The notes below the pieces were generated by a model. The model was not told where the DNA came from and did no database searches. It saw nothing but the letters and a program-made list of their open reading frames with translations. Made by a program: the position numbers and the translations under genes. DNA of 64,000 nt from Actinokineospora iranica (lineage in GTDB: Bacteria; Actinomycetota; Actinomycetes; Mycobacteriales; Pseudonocardiaceae), in the NCBI RefSeq assembly GCF_900101685.1, contig NZ_FMZZ01000001.1, forward strand, positions 992,001 through 1,056,000. Reading direction: 5' to 3'. Shown in pieces: positions 1 to 8,670 of the stretch. How positions within the stretch are numbered: the first letter of the stretch is position 1; every line of letters begins with the position of its first letter.

Positions 1-436
1 GGCTGTTGCGGAAGTGCAGCCGGGCGGTGCGGGCGACCGCGGTCCACAGGGCGGTGTCGCGAGCGGCGTCCGACGGGCGCGGCTCCCAGCCCTCGGCGGC
101 GCGGCGGACGTCTTCGTGGTGGATGAAGTACTCGGCGGTGTTGAGCAGCTCGTCGACGACCGGCGGGCGGTAGACCGACAGCAGCGGCGGGCCGGTGCGC
201 ACGAGGTCGACCAGCTCGGCCCACGGCTTGGCCGCGTAGCCGCGCTGCACCCGGTCCAGGTAGCCCGCGAGCGGCTTGACCAGGATGCCCGCGGCGGCGT
301 CGGGGCGGCGGTCCCGCACGGCCAGGTGCGCGGCGAGGTCCCGAGTGGTCCAGCCGTCGCACAGGGTCGGGGCGTCCGGGCCGACTTCGGTGAGCAGGTC
401 GCTCAACCGCGCGCGTTCGTCCCTGGCGACACCCAT
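1..436 (-). CDS. TIGR03085-type DinB/mycothiol-dependent maleylpyruvate isomerase-like protein (C-terminus cut off)
   Basis: The reading frame starts at an ATG at 436 (MGVARDERARLSDLL...) and runs off the left edge, so only about 145 N-terminal residues are visible. The segment LCDGWTTRDLAAHLAVRDRRP matches the W-x-x-(R)DL-x-x-H-L signature of DinB-fold, mycothiol-dependent isomerase-like proteins, where the His is a metal ligand. A second His pair, YFIHHEDVRRAAEGW, is typical of the TIGR03085 subgroup. Such proteins are cytoplasmic metal-binding proteins of unknown substrate in actinobacteria. It is followed on the same strand, 34 bases upstream, by the kinase gene. Family assignment is fairly safe; enzymatic role is not known. 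Confidence 0.8.
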   Translation of the reverse strand, partial: MGVARDERARLSDLLTEVGPDAPTLCDGWTTRDLAAHLAVRDRRPDAAAGILVKPLAGYLDRVQRGYAAKPWAELVDLVRTGPPLLSVYRPPVVDELLNTAEYFIHHEDVRRAAEGWEPRPSDAARDTALWTAVARTARLHFRNS

Positions 437-470
437 GCCGCCCACCTTACCGAGAGTCAGTTGCGGCCGC

Positions 471-1955
471 TCACGAGGCTGGTTCGACCTGGTCTCCGGT
501 GAGCTGGCTGCCGTCCTTGGCCATGAGCACGCAGACCACGGTCTGTTTTCCGTCGTTGGACGAGTCGGCCTCCCAGGTTTCCTTCGCCGGTAGGACTACC
601 GCGAAGGTGAGAGAGTCCTTGCCGTCTGGCTTTACCCGGTCAGTGGAGAACAGCCAGGAGCAGTAAGTCTGGCCCAGGGCTTTCAGCTCCTTGGACAGGT
701 ATGCCCACTCGGCCGAGGAGTTCATCGGGTTCAGGTAGCCGTAGACCTGGAAGTCGAAGGGCTTCCTGCAGTCGGCGTAGGAGTCGAAGCTGGCGTCGCG
801 CTGGAGTCTGCCCTGCCCGCAGTAGCCGTCGGGGATCCCGAACTCGCGCAGGTCGCCGCCCGCGCCATAGGTGAAAGTCTGGATCGGCACGGGCTCGCTG
901 CCCGCGGCCGGTGTGGTGATCCCCTTGTGCAAGAAGAACCCGCCGAGGCCCGCGGCGACGGCGAGCACGGCGGCGAGGGTGAGCGCCACGGCCTTGTTCA
1001 CGCCCTTCCGCACCGGCGGCCGCTGGGGCACGACCTGCGTGGGGTGCTGGTGCGGGAAGTAGGCCGTGCCGCCGTTGAGCATGGTCGGACCGGTCGGCGG
1101 CCCCGCCTGCACGTGCGAGAGCAGGCCCCTGACCTGCCCCGCGGTGAGCCGCGCCTGCGGTGAATTGATCATCAGGCCGGTGATCGCCGAGGCCAGCGCG
1201 CCCTGCGCCCGGGTCAGGTACGGCACCTCGTTGAGGATGGCGTGCATCGTCGCCGCGGTCGTGGTGCGCTCGAACGGCGAGTAGCCCTCGATCGCGAAGA
1301 ACAGGACCGCGCCCAGCGCCCACAGGTCGGAGCCTGCACTGGCCTCTTCGCCGCGGATGCGCTCGGGCGCCATGTAGGTCGGCGAGCCGATCAGGATGCC
1401 GCTGGTGGTCAGCCGGGGGTCGTCGAGGGACTGGGCGATGCCGAAGTCGGTGAGCTTCGCGCGGCCGTTGGCGGCGAGCATGATGTTGCTCGGCTTGACG
1501 TCGCGGTGCACGATTCCGGCCTGGTGGGCGGCCTCCAGCGCGGAGAGCAGCTGCTCGGCGAGCTTGGCCACCTGGTCCTGGGGCAGCGGGCCGCGCTCGC
1601 GCACCACGTCGGACAGGGTGGGCGCCTGGATCAGCTCCATGACGATGTAGGTGACCGGCCCACCCGCCGGGCCGGGCTCCTGCACGACGTCGTACACGGT
1701 GACCACGGCCGGGTCGTTGAGCCGCCCCGCCGTGCGCGCCTCCCGCAGGACCCGCTCCTCGAATACCGCGCGCTCGCTGGCGGGCACCCCGTCGGGCAGG
1801 TGCAGCTCCTTGATCGCGACGTGCCGCCCGATCATCCGGTCCTCGGCGAGCCACACCACGCCCATGCCGCCGCGCCCCAGCTCGTGCAGGATCGCATAGC
1901 GACCCGCGACGACCCGTGGGCCGTTCGCCACCGGGGAACCCTGCTCCTGCGACAC
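471..1955 (-). CDS. PknB-type transmembrane serine/threonine protein kinase
   Basis: This 494-residue protein has an N-terminal Hanks-type kinase domain (about 17-285): glycine loop GRGGMG (27-32), Lys in VAIK (K49), HRDVKPSN (catalytic D152), DFG (D170) and APE-like MAPER. One membrane segment follows (about 321-343), then an extracellular C-terminal domain of about 150 residues with four or more Cys and no PASTA repeat, so the ligand is unknown. The GTG start at 1955 has an excellent ribosome site (GAGGAGGTGG). It probably phosphorylates proteins on Ser/Thr in response to an outside signal. The sensor domain is not recognised; the kinase call is near certain. Confidence 0.95.
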   Translation of the reverse strand: MSQEQGSPVANGPRVVAGRYAILHELGRGGMGVVWLAEDRMIGRHVAIKELHLPDGVPASERAVFEERVLREARTAGRLNDPAVVTVYDVVQEPGPAGGPVTYIVMELIQAPTLSDVVRERGPLPQDQVAKLAEQLLSALEAAHQAGIVHRDVKPSNIMLAANGRAKLTDFGIAQSLDDPRLTTSGILIGSPTYMAPERIRGEEASAGSDLWALGAVLFFAIEGYSPFERTTTAATMHAILNEVPYLTRAQGALASAITGLMINSPQARLTAGQVRGLLSHVQAGPPTGPTMLNGGTAYFPHQHPTQVVPQRPPVRKGVNKAVALTLAAVLAVAAGLGGFFLHKGITTPAAGSEPVPIQTFTYGAGGDLREFGIPDGYCGQGRLQRDASFDSYADCRKPFDFQVYGYLNPMNSSAEWAYLSKELKALGQTYCSWLFSTDRVKPDGKDSLTFAVVLPAKETWEADSSNDGKQTVVCVLMAKDGSQLTGDQVEPAS

Positions 1956-2021
1956 CCTGCCACCTCCTCAGCCGCCGGAATCTTAGAGCGTCCGCGATGG
2001 CGGGTTGGCGGTTCCCGCCAG

Positions 2022-2417
2022 TCAGGCGGCGGGCGGGTGCACTTCGTGACCTGCCTCGACCAGCGCGGCGACGGCCCGGTCGAGGTCGGCGTCGTGGACG
2101 AGGATGTGGTCGGTGTCGTAGGTCGACACCGCGAACAGCGAGACGCCCGCGGCGGCGAGCGAGCCCGCCAGCGAGGCCATGATGCCGGTGAGGGTGAACT
2201 CCAGCGGCCCGCGCACGGTCAGCAGCCGCCAGCCGGTCTCGTTCCGGCCGCCGCTGGGCGCGTGCCCGGTCGGGGCGACCACGGACACCTCGGTGGGCGT
2301 GCTGGTCACCGAGACCAGCCCGGGCACCGCGAACAGCTCGGGGGCGACCGGGGTGCCCGGGTCGAGCCGGGTGACGGTGTAGTCCTCCGCGGTGATGTCG
2401 ATGACGAGGCGCTTCAC
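2022..2417 (-). CDS. ACT domain-containing protein
   Basis: The protein of 131 residues starts at GTG 2417 (VKRLVIDITAEDYTV), only 5 bases after the thyX stop codon, so the two are very likely co-transcribed. The second half (TGIMASLAGSLAAAGVSLFAVSTYDTDHILVHDADLDRAVAALVEAGHEV) is a clear ACT domain of the tandem ACT/CASTOR-like group, which binds amino acids as small regulatory modules. No catalytic domain is attached, so it may be a free-standing sensor. Longer in-frame starts inside thyX are possible but unnecessary. Ligand unknown. Confidence 0.85.
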   Translation of the reverse strand: MKRLVIDITAEDYTVTRLDPGTPVAPELFAVPGLVSVTSTPTEVSVVAPTGHAPSGGRNETGWRLLTVRGPLEFTLTGIMASLAGSLAAAGVSLFAVSTYDTDHILVHDADLDRAVAALVEAGHEVHPPAA

Positions 2418-2422
2418 GCGGC

Positions 2423-3175
2423 TCAGCCCTCGGCGACGAGCGGGCTGGAGGCGACCTCGGTGCCGTCGGACAGCGTCGAGATCACGAAGTCGGCGAACAC
2501 GTTGGCCGCGGCCTTCTGCAGCTCGCGCAGGCACTCCACGGCGAGGGCGCGGATCTCAACGTCGGCGTGCTCGGTGGCGCGCATCGCGATGAAGTGCCGC
2601 CAGGCGCGGTAGTTGCCGGTCACCACGATGCGGGTCTCGGTGGCGTTGGGCAGGACCGCGCGGGCGGCCTGGCGGGCCTGCTTCTTGCGCAGGGTCGCGC
2701 TGGGGACGTCGGCGAACTTCTCCTCCAGGCCCGCGAGCAGCTCGTTGTAGGCGTCCTGGCTGGCCTGCGCGGCGGCGAGGAACTTCGCGTGCAGCACGGG
2801 GTCTCCTGCGATCACGTCCGGCTCGACCATGGCGGCCGACTTCTCCGGGACGTAGCGCTGGGAGAGCTGCGAGTAGGAGAAGTGGCGGTGGCGGATCAGC
2901 TCGTGGGTGAGCGAGCGGGAGATGCCGGTGAGGTAGAAGGTGACGCTGCCGTGTTCGAGGACGGACAGGTGGCCGACCTCGATGATGTGCCGGATGTAGC
3001 CCGCGTTCGTCGCCGTCGCCGGGTTCGGCTTCTTCCACGACTGGTAGCACGCGCGGCCCGCGAACTCGGCGAGCGCCTCGCCGCCGTCGGCGTCGGTCGA
3101 CCAGGGCACATCAGCGGGCGCGAAGAACTCCGTCTTGGCGATGAGCTGCACCTTCGGCGACACCGTCTCGGTCAC
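2423..3175 (-). CDS. thyX: Flavin-dependent thymidylate synthase ThyX
   Basis: ThyX makes dTMP from dUMP using methylene-tetrahydrofolate, FAD and NADPH. The 250-residue product carries the diagnostic motif RHRX7S (R95-H96-R97 ... S105) within [17 protein letters not shown], and further conserved patches near 70-90 ([24 protein letters not shown]). The length is normal for actinobacterial ThyX. The start is a GTG at 3175 preceded by AAGGACGGG. The gene is followed by the ACT-domain gene and is divergent from the RHH gene at 3287. Confident. Confidence 0.97.
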   Translation of the reverse strand: MTETVSPKVQLIAKTEFFAPADVPWSTDADGGEALAEFAGRACYQSWKKPNPATATNAGYIRHIIEVGHLSVLEHGSVTFYLTGISRSLTHELIRHRHFSYSQLSQRYVPEKSAAMVEPDVIAGDPVLHAKFLAAAQASQDAYNELLAGLEEKFADVPSATLRKKQARQAARAVLPNATETRIVVTGNYRAWRHFIAMRATEHADVEIRALAVECLRELQKAAANVFADFVISTLSDGTEVASSPLVAEG

Positions 3176-3256
3176 GTGCCCGTCCTTTTCCTCGTCCGCG
3201 AACTACGCGGGCCAGCCTACGTAGCCCCAGGCGATGACAGCATGGGCCCCCTTGAC

Positions 3257-3276
3257 TGACGTCACAAGTGACGTCA
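3257..3276. promoter_or_regulatory. Perfect 20-bp palindromic operator candidate
   Basis: TGACGTCACAAGTGACGTCA consists of two 9-base arms with a 2-base spacer, and each arm contains the self-complementary TGACGTCA. It ends 10 bases before the ATG of the ribbon-helix-helix gene and lies between two divergent genes. RHH antitoxin-type proteins commonly bind such paired palindromes and repress their own operon. The link to that protein is inferred from position. Confidence 0.6.
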
Positions 3277-3286
3277 TGGTGGTGTC

Positions 3287-3853
3287 ATGGACCTGAGCCC
3301 GTATATCGCGTCTCTCCGCGACGACCTGGCCACCACCGCATCGGCTGGCGACGACACCACCCGGCGCGCCGCGGCCGTCCTCGCCGCCGCCATCGAGCCG
3401 TCGGCCCGGCTGGCGATCATGAACGCGCTCGCCGACCTCGCCGCCGAGGTGACCGCGCACCTGCCCGACCACGTGGTCGAGGTGCGCCTCGACGGCCGCG
3501 ACGTGCGCGTCGCGGTCACCGACACCAGGCGCGAACCCACGGAGGAGCACGCGCCGCCGCCACCTCCACCGCCGAACGGCGAGGGGGGCGGGGGCGACAT
3601 GAGCCGGATGACCCTGCGCCTGTTCGAGGAGCTGAAGGCGAAGGCCGAGCGGGCGGCCGCCGCGCAGGGGGTGTCGCTGAACGCCTTCGTGCAGCAGGCG
3701 GTGCAGGGCGCGCTGAGCGGCCAGGGCAAGAGCTGGGGCGGCGTCTGGTCGGCGGCCACCGGCTCGGCGTCCTCGTCCTCGTCGTCCTCGTCGACTTCGT
3801 CCTCTGACTCCGGCAGCGGCGGTTCTCGGGTGCGCGGGTGGTACGAGGGATGA
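3287..3853 (+). CDS. HicB-like protein with ribbon-helix-helix domain and Ser-rich tail
   Basis: This 188-residue protein has an N-terminal helical region (1-60), a stretch VVEVRLDGRDVRVAVTDTR, a Pro/Gly linker (about 89-103), an RHH-like segment MTLRLFEELKAKAERAAAAQGVSLNAFVQQAVQGAL (about 107-142) and a low-complexity Ser tail. The RHH resembles the DNA-binding domain of HicB-family antitoxins. No HicA-like toxin is adjacent. The next gene, a DUF4097 protein, overlaps the stop by ATGA, so the two are translationally coupled. The perfect palindrome just upstream suggests autoregulation. Function beyond DNA binding is unknown. Confidence 0.75.
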   Translation: MDLSPYIASLRDDLATTASAGDDTTRRAAAVLAAAIEPSARLAIMNALADLAAEVTAHLPDHVVEVRLDGRDVRVAVTDTRREPTEEHAPPPPPPPNGEGGGGDMSRMTLRLFEELKAKAERAAAAQGVSLNAFVQQAVQGALSGQGKSWGGVWSAATGSASSSSSSSSTSSSDSGSGGSRVRGWYEG

Positions 3854-4716
3854 ACCGCGTCGAAGAGTTCCCCACCGGCAGCGAGCCGGTCGAGGTGACC
3901 GTGGCCACCGGGCCCGGCCGCATCGAGGTGCGGCTGACCGACGAGCCCGGAGTGCGGGTGACGGTGCGGCACGCGCCCGAGAGCGCGAACCCGTGGACCG
4001 AGGGCATCGCGAGCCTGGTCACCTGGTTCAGCGGGCAACTGGCCGACCAACCGGACCTGCCCGGGGAGGCGGTGCGCCGGACCCGCGTCGAGTTCGCCGC
4101 AGGCAGGCTCGTGGTGCGCGCGCCGAAGGAGCCGCACCTGCGCGCGGTCCCGATCGCGGTGTCCGTCCAGGCGCCGACGGGGTCGGCGGTGTCGGCCCGC
4201 GGCGGCCCGGCCGCGGTGACGGTCACCGGTGTCGCCGGGCGCGTCGAGGCGTTCACCGGCGGGGGCGCGGTCGACATCGCCGAGGCCACCGGCCCGGTCC
4301 AGGCGACCAGCGCCACGGGCACGGTCCGCGTCGGCCCGGCTCCCGCGGGCGTCCGCGCCCGAACCGGCGGCGGCGACGTCGAGCTGACCGCGGTGGGCGG
4401 GACCACGAACGTGGTCACCGGCGCGGGCGACGTCTGGGTGGGCGCGGTGTCCGGCGACGTCCTGGTCCGGACCGGCACCGGCGACATCACCGTCGCCGAC
4501 GCCGCGGCGGGCCAACTCGACCTCACCACCGGCTCGGGCGCCCTGCGCGTCGCCGTCCGCCCCGGCGCGCCCGCCGAGATCGACGTGTCCTCCGGCTCGG
4601 GCGAGGCCCGCGCCGACCTGCCGCTGACGGATCAGCCCCCGCAGACGGCTCCCCCGCTCCGCGTGCGCGGCCGCACCGGCTCAGGCAACGCCCTGGTCAC
4701 CACCGCGACCCGCTGA
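3850..4716 (+). CDS. DUF4097 family beta-strand repeat protein
   Basis: About 288 residues. From about residue 105 onward there are repeated short beta-strand turns rich in Gly (GGGAVDIAEATG, GGGDVELTAVGG, GAGDVWVGAVSG, GTGDITVADAAAG, GSGALRVAV), the pattern of DUF4097 beta-solenoid repeats. No signal peptide or membrane segment is evident. The ATG at 3850 overlaps the preceding stop codon (ATGA); a GTG at 3838 is an alternative. It is paired with the RHH gene and converges on the secreted-protein gene 11 bases downstream. Such pairs are seen in actinobacteria, but the role is unknown. Confidence 0.8.
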   Translation: MNRVEEFPTGSEPVEVTVATGPGRIEVRLTDEPGVRVTVRHAPESANPWTEGIASLVTWFSGQLADQPDLPGEAVRRTRVEFAAGRLVVRAPKEPHLRAVPIAVSVQAPTGSAVSARGGPAAVTVTGVAGRVEAFTGGGAVDIAEATGPVQATSATGTVRVGPAPAGVRARTGGGDVELTAVGGTTNVVTGAGDVWVGAVSGDVLVRTGTGDITVADAAAGQLDLTTGSGALRVAVRPGAPAEIDVSSGSGEARADLPLTDQPPQTAPPLRVRGRTGSGNALVTTATR

Positions 4717-4727
4717 GCCGCGAGGTG

Positions 4728-5030
4728 TCAGCTGGCGCCGCCACCGGACCCGGCGAGGTTGCAGGCGGACTGGAGCGCCTGCATGTCGGGCTGCTGGCCC
4801 TGGAAAACGCCCGTGATCGCCTTGAGGATAGCTTCGAGGCACTTCTGCGGGTCGCCTGCCGCGGCCGCGGCGCAGGCCTCCACCGCCGCGGGCTCGGTGA
4901 CCCCATTGGCGACGAGGGTTTCGACGCAACTCGGCTCGGTTGCGGCGTGCGCGGGAGCGGCCATCGGGAAGACAGCGGCGGTCAGCGCAAGAGCCGCGGC
5001 GGCGGCGAATCGACGTGTGGATCCGGACAT
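4728..5030 (-). CDS. Small secreted protein
   Basis: The 100-residue product begins MSGSTRRFAAAAALALTAAVFPMAAPAHA, a clear Sec signal peptide with an AHA-type cleavage site near 29. The mature part has four Cys (PSC, EAC, QKC, SAC), which could form two disulfides. The start at 5030 is supported by GGAAGGA eight bases upstream; longer frames lack this. No known domain recognised. It stands alone, convergent with the DUF4097 gene. Confidence 0.7.
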   Translation of the reverse strand: MSGSTRRFAAAAALALTAAVFPMAAPAHAATEPSCVETLVANGVTEPAAVEACAAAAAGDPQKCLEAILKAITGVFQGQQPDMQALQSACNLAGSGGGAS

Positions 5031-5275
5031 GGCGCGTCCTTCCGGGTTGTGACTACGAGTCCGAGCCCGGATTCCTCCCACGGTCGTTTTCCAAGCGTGA
5101 AACGGAAAAGAGTCCACTTGTGAGTGACGCCCGGTCACGGAAAGCGGGCTTTTCCCACCGCGGCAAGGATCATCCCTGTCGGCCAGGGTGTCTGGGCTGA
5201 CAACGGACTCTATGAAGTCGTGGGTGGGCGACGTCGTCCGCAGCGGTGTCGTGGCGGTACGAAGTCGGATCGAAG

Positions 5276-5602
5276 TCATTCGAGACTCCCTTCGCGGACT
5301 TCGGACTTCTCGAAACCAGTTCCGACATCCCGCCGTCCAGCCCCGGGCTCGGTGCCGGTCTCAGTACGCAGCGCCTGGGCCCGCTTGGAGTTCAGGGCCG
5401 CCAGGTCCACCAGGAAGCCCTCGCTCTGGCCCGCCCCGGTGGCCATCTCCAGGTTGTGGCGGCGCCGCTCCACCTCGGCCCCGATCTCCTGCCCGAGTCG
5501 GGTGACGAAGCCCGTCGGGTCCTCGACCAGGGCGGACTCCGCTGCCCTGGCCCTCTTCCAGTGCGCCATCGCCCGGTGGCCGTAGATGCTCATCGCGCTC
5601 AT
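5276..5602 (-). CDS. Small hypothetical protein
   Basis: The frame encodes about 108 residues (MSAMSIYGHRAMAHWKRARAAESALVEDPTGFVTRLGQEIGAEVERRR...). Charged helical segments and a MSIYGxRAMxHW start followed by an EDPxxFxxxLGxEI segment resemble small actinobacterial proteins of unknown function. The start at 5602 follows GGGGGG; 5614 is also possible. No membrane segment or signal peptide. The last third (EPGAGRRDVGTGFEKSEV) is low in structure. Function not known. Confidence 0.55.
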   Translation of the reverse strand: MSAMSIYGHRAMAHWKRARAAESALVEDPTGFVTRLGQEIGAEVERRRHNLEMATGAGQSEGFLVDLAALNSKRAQALRTETGTEPGAGRRDVGTGFEKSEVREGSLE

Positions 5603-5639
5603 TCGGCCCCCCATCTGCGGATCACTATGGCTGGCGGTC

Positions 5640-6881
5640 TCAAAGGGCGGCCGCCAAGGTGGGGGCCAAGTCGCCGCGGGTGGTTGTGGTGACGGTGTCC
5701 AGGTTGAGCCAGGCGGCCATGGTGTGGAGTTCGGCGGCGAGTTCCGCGGCCACCGGGGCTGGGGAGTGGCCGGGTTCCAGAAAGGCGCCTTGGACGCGGA
5801 GAGTGCCCGCCGCCCGGTCGGCTTTGAGGTCTACTCGGGCCACGAGGTCGCCGTCGAGGAGGAACGGGAAGACGTAGTAGCCGTAGACGCGCTTGGGTTC
5901 GGGGACGTAGATCTCGATGCGGTAGTGGAAGTCGAACAGGCGCTGGGTGCGGGAGCGTTCCCAGACCAGCGGGTCGAACGGGCACAGCAGGGCGCGGCCG
6001 GTGATCTTGCGTGGGGTGCGGGCTTCGGCGTGGCGGTAGGCGGTGTCGCGCCAGCCCTCGACGGCGACCGGCTGCAACTGGCCGTCCTCGACCAGTTCGG
6101 CGACGGCTTGGCGGGAGCTTGCCGGGGTGAGGCGGTAGTAGTCGCGGAGGTCTTTCTCGGTGGCCACGCCGTGGGCGATGGCGGCGCTTGCCGTCAGTCG
6201 GCGGGCGGCTTCGTCGTCGGAGACGGGCGGGGCGTTGAGGATGTCGGCGGGCACGACGCGTTCCGGCAGGTCGTAGAAGCGCTGGAAACCGCGGCGGGTG
6301 CCGGTGGTGAGTTCGCCGGTCGCGAAGAGCCACTCGCAGACATGCTTGACGTCGGAGCGGTTCCACCAGCCGCCCTTGGCGCGCGGGGCGCCGCCGCCGA
6401 GGGCGGTCTCCAGTGCGCCCGCGCTCACCGGGCCGAGTTCCTTGACGGCGGTCAGCACGTCGTCCACCAGGCCCGGGGACTTCTCGGCGATGTCCCGGAC
6501 GTACCAGTGCGTCTCGTAGTGGCGCATCCGCCAGCGGAACAGCGGCCAGTCCTCCACCGGGATCAGGCTCGCCGCGTGCGCCCAGTACTCGACCAGCAGG
6601 CGCGGCTTGCTCGCGCTGTGCGACCAGGCCGCGTCGTCGACCAGGGCCGGGTCGTAGGCGCCGAGGCGGGCGAACAGCGGCATGTAGTGGGCGCGGACGG
6701 CGACGTTGACCGAGTCCAGTTGCAGCAGCCGCACCCGCGACAGCGCCCGCCGCAAATGCCTGCGGGTCGGCGGGCCGCTGGGGCGCGCGTCGGCGAAGCC
6801 CTGCGCGGCCAGGGCCGTCCGCCGCGCCGCGGCGGCGGTCATCGGCTCGGTCGGGGTCTCGATCACCGGCGTGCTTCCCAT
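5640..6881 (-). CDS. Winged-helix DNA glycosylase, YcaQ/AlkX-like (crosslink repair)
   Basis: The 413-residue protein belongs to the HTH_42 (YcaQ) superfamily of winged-helix DNA glycosylases that remove bulky and interstrand-crosslinked adducts, as known for E. coli YcaQ and Streptomyces AlkZ. Visible hallmarks are LLQLDSVNVAVRAHYMPLFARLG near 50-70, EYWAHAASLIP (about 99-109), and RALLCPFDPLVWERSRTQRLFDFHYRIEIYVPEPKRVYGYYVFPFLL near 305-355. The QLDS segment differs in detail from the Q-x-Q catalytic motif of E. coli YcaQ and should be inspected. The start overlaps the end of the EamA gene by 19 bases, so they form one transcript. Confidence 0.88.
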   Translation of the reverse strand: MGSTPVIETPTEPMTAAAARRTALAAQGFADARPSGPPTRRHLRRALSRVRLLQLDSVNVAVRAHYMPLFARLGAYDPALVDDAAWSHSASKPRLLVEYWAHAASLIPVEDWPLFRWRMRHYETHWYVRDIAEKSPGLVDDVLTAVKELGPVSAGALETALGGGAPRAKGGWWNRSDVKHVCEWLFATGELTTGTRRGFQRFYDLPERVVPADILNAPPVSDDEAARRLTASAAIAHGVATEKDLRDYYRLTPASSRQAVAELVEDGQLQPVAVEGWRDTAYRHAEARTPRKITGRALLCPFDPLVWERSRTQRLFDFHYRIEIYVPEPKRVYGYYVFPFLLDGDLVARVDLKADRAAGTLRVQGAFLEPGHSPAPVAAELAAELHTMAAWLNLDTVTTTTRGDLAPTLAAAL

Positions 6882-7813
6882 GGTTCCGGAATGGTGCCAG
6901 GGGGCACCGACAATTCCCGCGCGGGCTTGCGCTCGGCCCGCACCACCAGCACCACGGCGACCAGGACGATGGCGCCGCCCGCGATCTGCGCGAGGCCGAA
7001 GCGCTCGTCGGCGAACATGACGCCGAGGAACACGGCGATCACCGGGTTGACGTACGCGTAAGTGGCGACGGTGGACACCGGCAGCTTGCCGAGCACATAG
7101 ACGTAAGAGCTGAACGCGAACAGCGACCCCACGAGGACCAGGTAACCCCACGCGACCCACGACCCGGTGGTGACGGCGGCGAGGTCGACCCGCTCCCCCA
7201 CGCCCAGTCCGGCGACCGTGAGCGCCGTCCCGCCCGCGAGCATTCCGACCGCGGACAGCGTGAACGGGTTCGCCGGGGTCGGCAGCCGGGTGCTCGCCAC
7301 CGAGCCCACCGCCCACCCGAGCGACGCGAGCAGCACCAGCCACGGGCCCCACCACGCCGCCCCGTGCGCACCGGCGACCGGCCCGCCCAGCAGCAGCACC
7401 GCCAGCCCCGCCAACCCCACCGCGACCCCCAGCAGCGTCACCTTCGCAGGCCGCTCCCCCAGCAACCGGCGCAGGACGACGATGTGAATCGGCATGGAGG
7501 CCACCAGCAGCGCCGCGAGCCCCGAGGCGACGTGCTGCTCGGCGACCACGACGAACCCGTTGCCCGTCGCCGGAAGCAGCAGGCCGACCAGCACGGCGGT
7601 GCCGAACTGCCCCCGGGTCATCCGCAGCGCCCCGCGCCCGGCGAACACGGCCACCGCGGCGGTCAGCAGGAGACCGGCGACCAGGAACCGGAAACCACTG
7701 GACAGGAACGGCGGCATCGATGCCAGGGTGAAGCGGATCGCCAGGTAGGTCGATCCCCACACGACGTAGACGACCCCGAGCGCACCCCAGGCGAACCAGG
7801 CTTTAGAAGACAT
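6863..7813 (-). CDS. EamA (DMT superfamily) transporter
   Basis: The 316-residue hydrophobic protein shows about ten membrane segments in two EamA halves, starting with WFAWGALGVVYVVWGSTYLAIRFT, the usual first helix of RhaT/YdcZ-like drug/metabolite exporters. Members export metabolites, amino acids or drugs. It shares a transcript with the downstream YcaQ-like glycosylase and is divergent from the GNAT gene. Substrate cannot be told from sequence. Confidence 0.9.
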   Translation of the reverse strand: MSSKAWFAWGALGVVYVVWGSTYLAIRFTLASMPPFLSSGFRFLVAGLLLTAAVAVFAGRGALRMTRGQFGTAVLVGLLLPATGNGFVVVAEQHVASGLAALLVASMPIHIVVLRRLLGERPAKVTLLGVAVGLAGLAVLLLGGPVAGAHGAAWWGPWLVLLASLGWAVGSVASTRLPTPANPFTLSAVGMLAGGTALTVAGLGVGERVDLAAVTTGSWVAWGYLVLVGSLFAFSSYVYVLGKLPVSTVATYAYVNPVIAVFLGVMFADERFGLAQIAGGAIVLVAVVLVVRAERKPARELSVPPGTIPEPWEARR

Positions 7814-7938
7814 GGGATCACCCTGTCACGAACCACCGACATTTGTATGCCGGTTATCCGACAGGCACGTGCGACGATCAGGCTCACGGACCAGTGACCG
7901 CTGCTTCCCGGCGCCGCCCATCCGCTAGGTTGCGCGGC

Positions 7939-8496
7939 ATGGCCGAAGCCGCTGTCCGACCCGCCCTGCCCGCTGACGTGGGCGAGATCGCCCGGATTCA
8001 GTCGGTGACCTGGCAAACCGGGTTCGCGGGGATCTTGCCGCCGGATGTGTTGGCCGGGTTCGACGTGGCCGCGGCGGCCGAGCAGTGGCGGCAGACGATC
8101 GAGCAGGGGCCCGCCACGGTGTTCGTCGCGACCGAGGGGGCCTGGGTCGTCGGCTTCTGCGGGGCGGGGCCCTCGCCGGAGTCGGAGTCGGCCGCGGCCA
8201 ACGACACCCCGGTGGAGGACGCGGCGACGGTGGCGCTGATCGGCACCATCCTGGTGGAGCCCCGCTGGGGGCGCCGCGGACACGGCGGACGGCTGCTAAC
8301 CGCGGCGACGGCCGCCGCGCGGGCGGGTGGGTCGACGCGCGGGATCTGCTGGGTGCCGGAGCAGAACAAGGCGATGGTCGGGTTCTTCCGGCGGGCGGGC
8401 TGGGTTCCCGACGGCGTGGTGCGGACGCTGGACGCCGGGGGGCGGCCGCTGCGCGAGATCCGGGTCACCGGCTCGCTGGACCTCCGCACTACCTAG
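7939..8496 (+). CDS. GNAT family N-acetyltransferase
   Basis: The 185-residue protein fits the GNAT fold: VRPALPADVGEIARIQ at the N-terminus, a central beta strand ATVALIGTILVEPRWGRRGHGGRLLTAA containing the R/Q-x-x-G-x-G/A acetyl-CoA loop (RRGHGG), and FFRRAGW near the C-terminus. The ATG at 7939 is chosen because upstream in-frame sequence (SRRRPSARLRG) is not part of the fold. An acidic, Glu/Ser-rich insert (SPESESAAANDTPVEDAA) sits between strands. Substrate unknown. Confidence 0.88.
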   Translation: MAEAAVRPALPADVGEIARIQSVTWQTGFAGILPPDVLAGFDVAAAAEQWRQTIEQGPATVFVATEGAWVVGFCGAGPSPESESAAANDTPVEDAATVALIGTILVEPRWGRRGHGGRLLTAATAAARAGGSTRGICWVPEQNKAMVGFFRRAGWVPDGVVRTLDAGGRPLREIRVTGSLDLRTT

Positions 8497-8670
8497 TCCC
8501 GCCTGGTCTGCCTGCCGTTCGCGCACCTGGGACCGCGCCCCGCCGTCGCCGCCGTTGGCTGCCTGCTGGTGAAGCACGGGTTAGGGGACCGCGGAACCGG
8601 ATTTGACCTGCCGGTCACGTGTCTCGGGTACCGTTTATGGCCGGGGAGCCGACAGAGGGGGTTGCACGCG

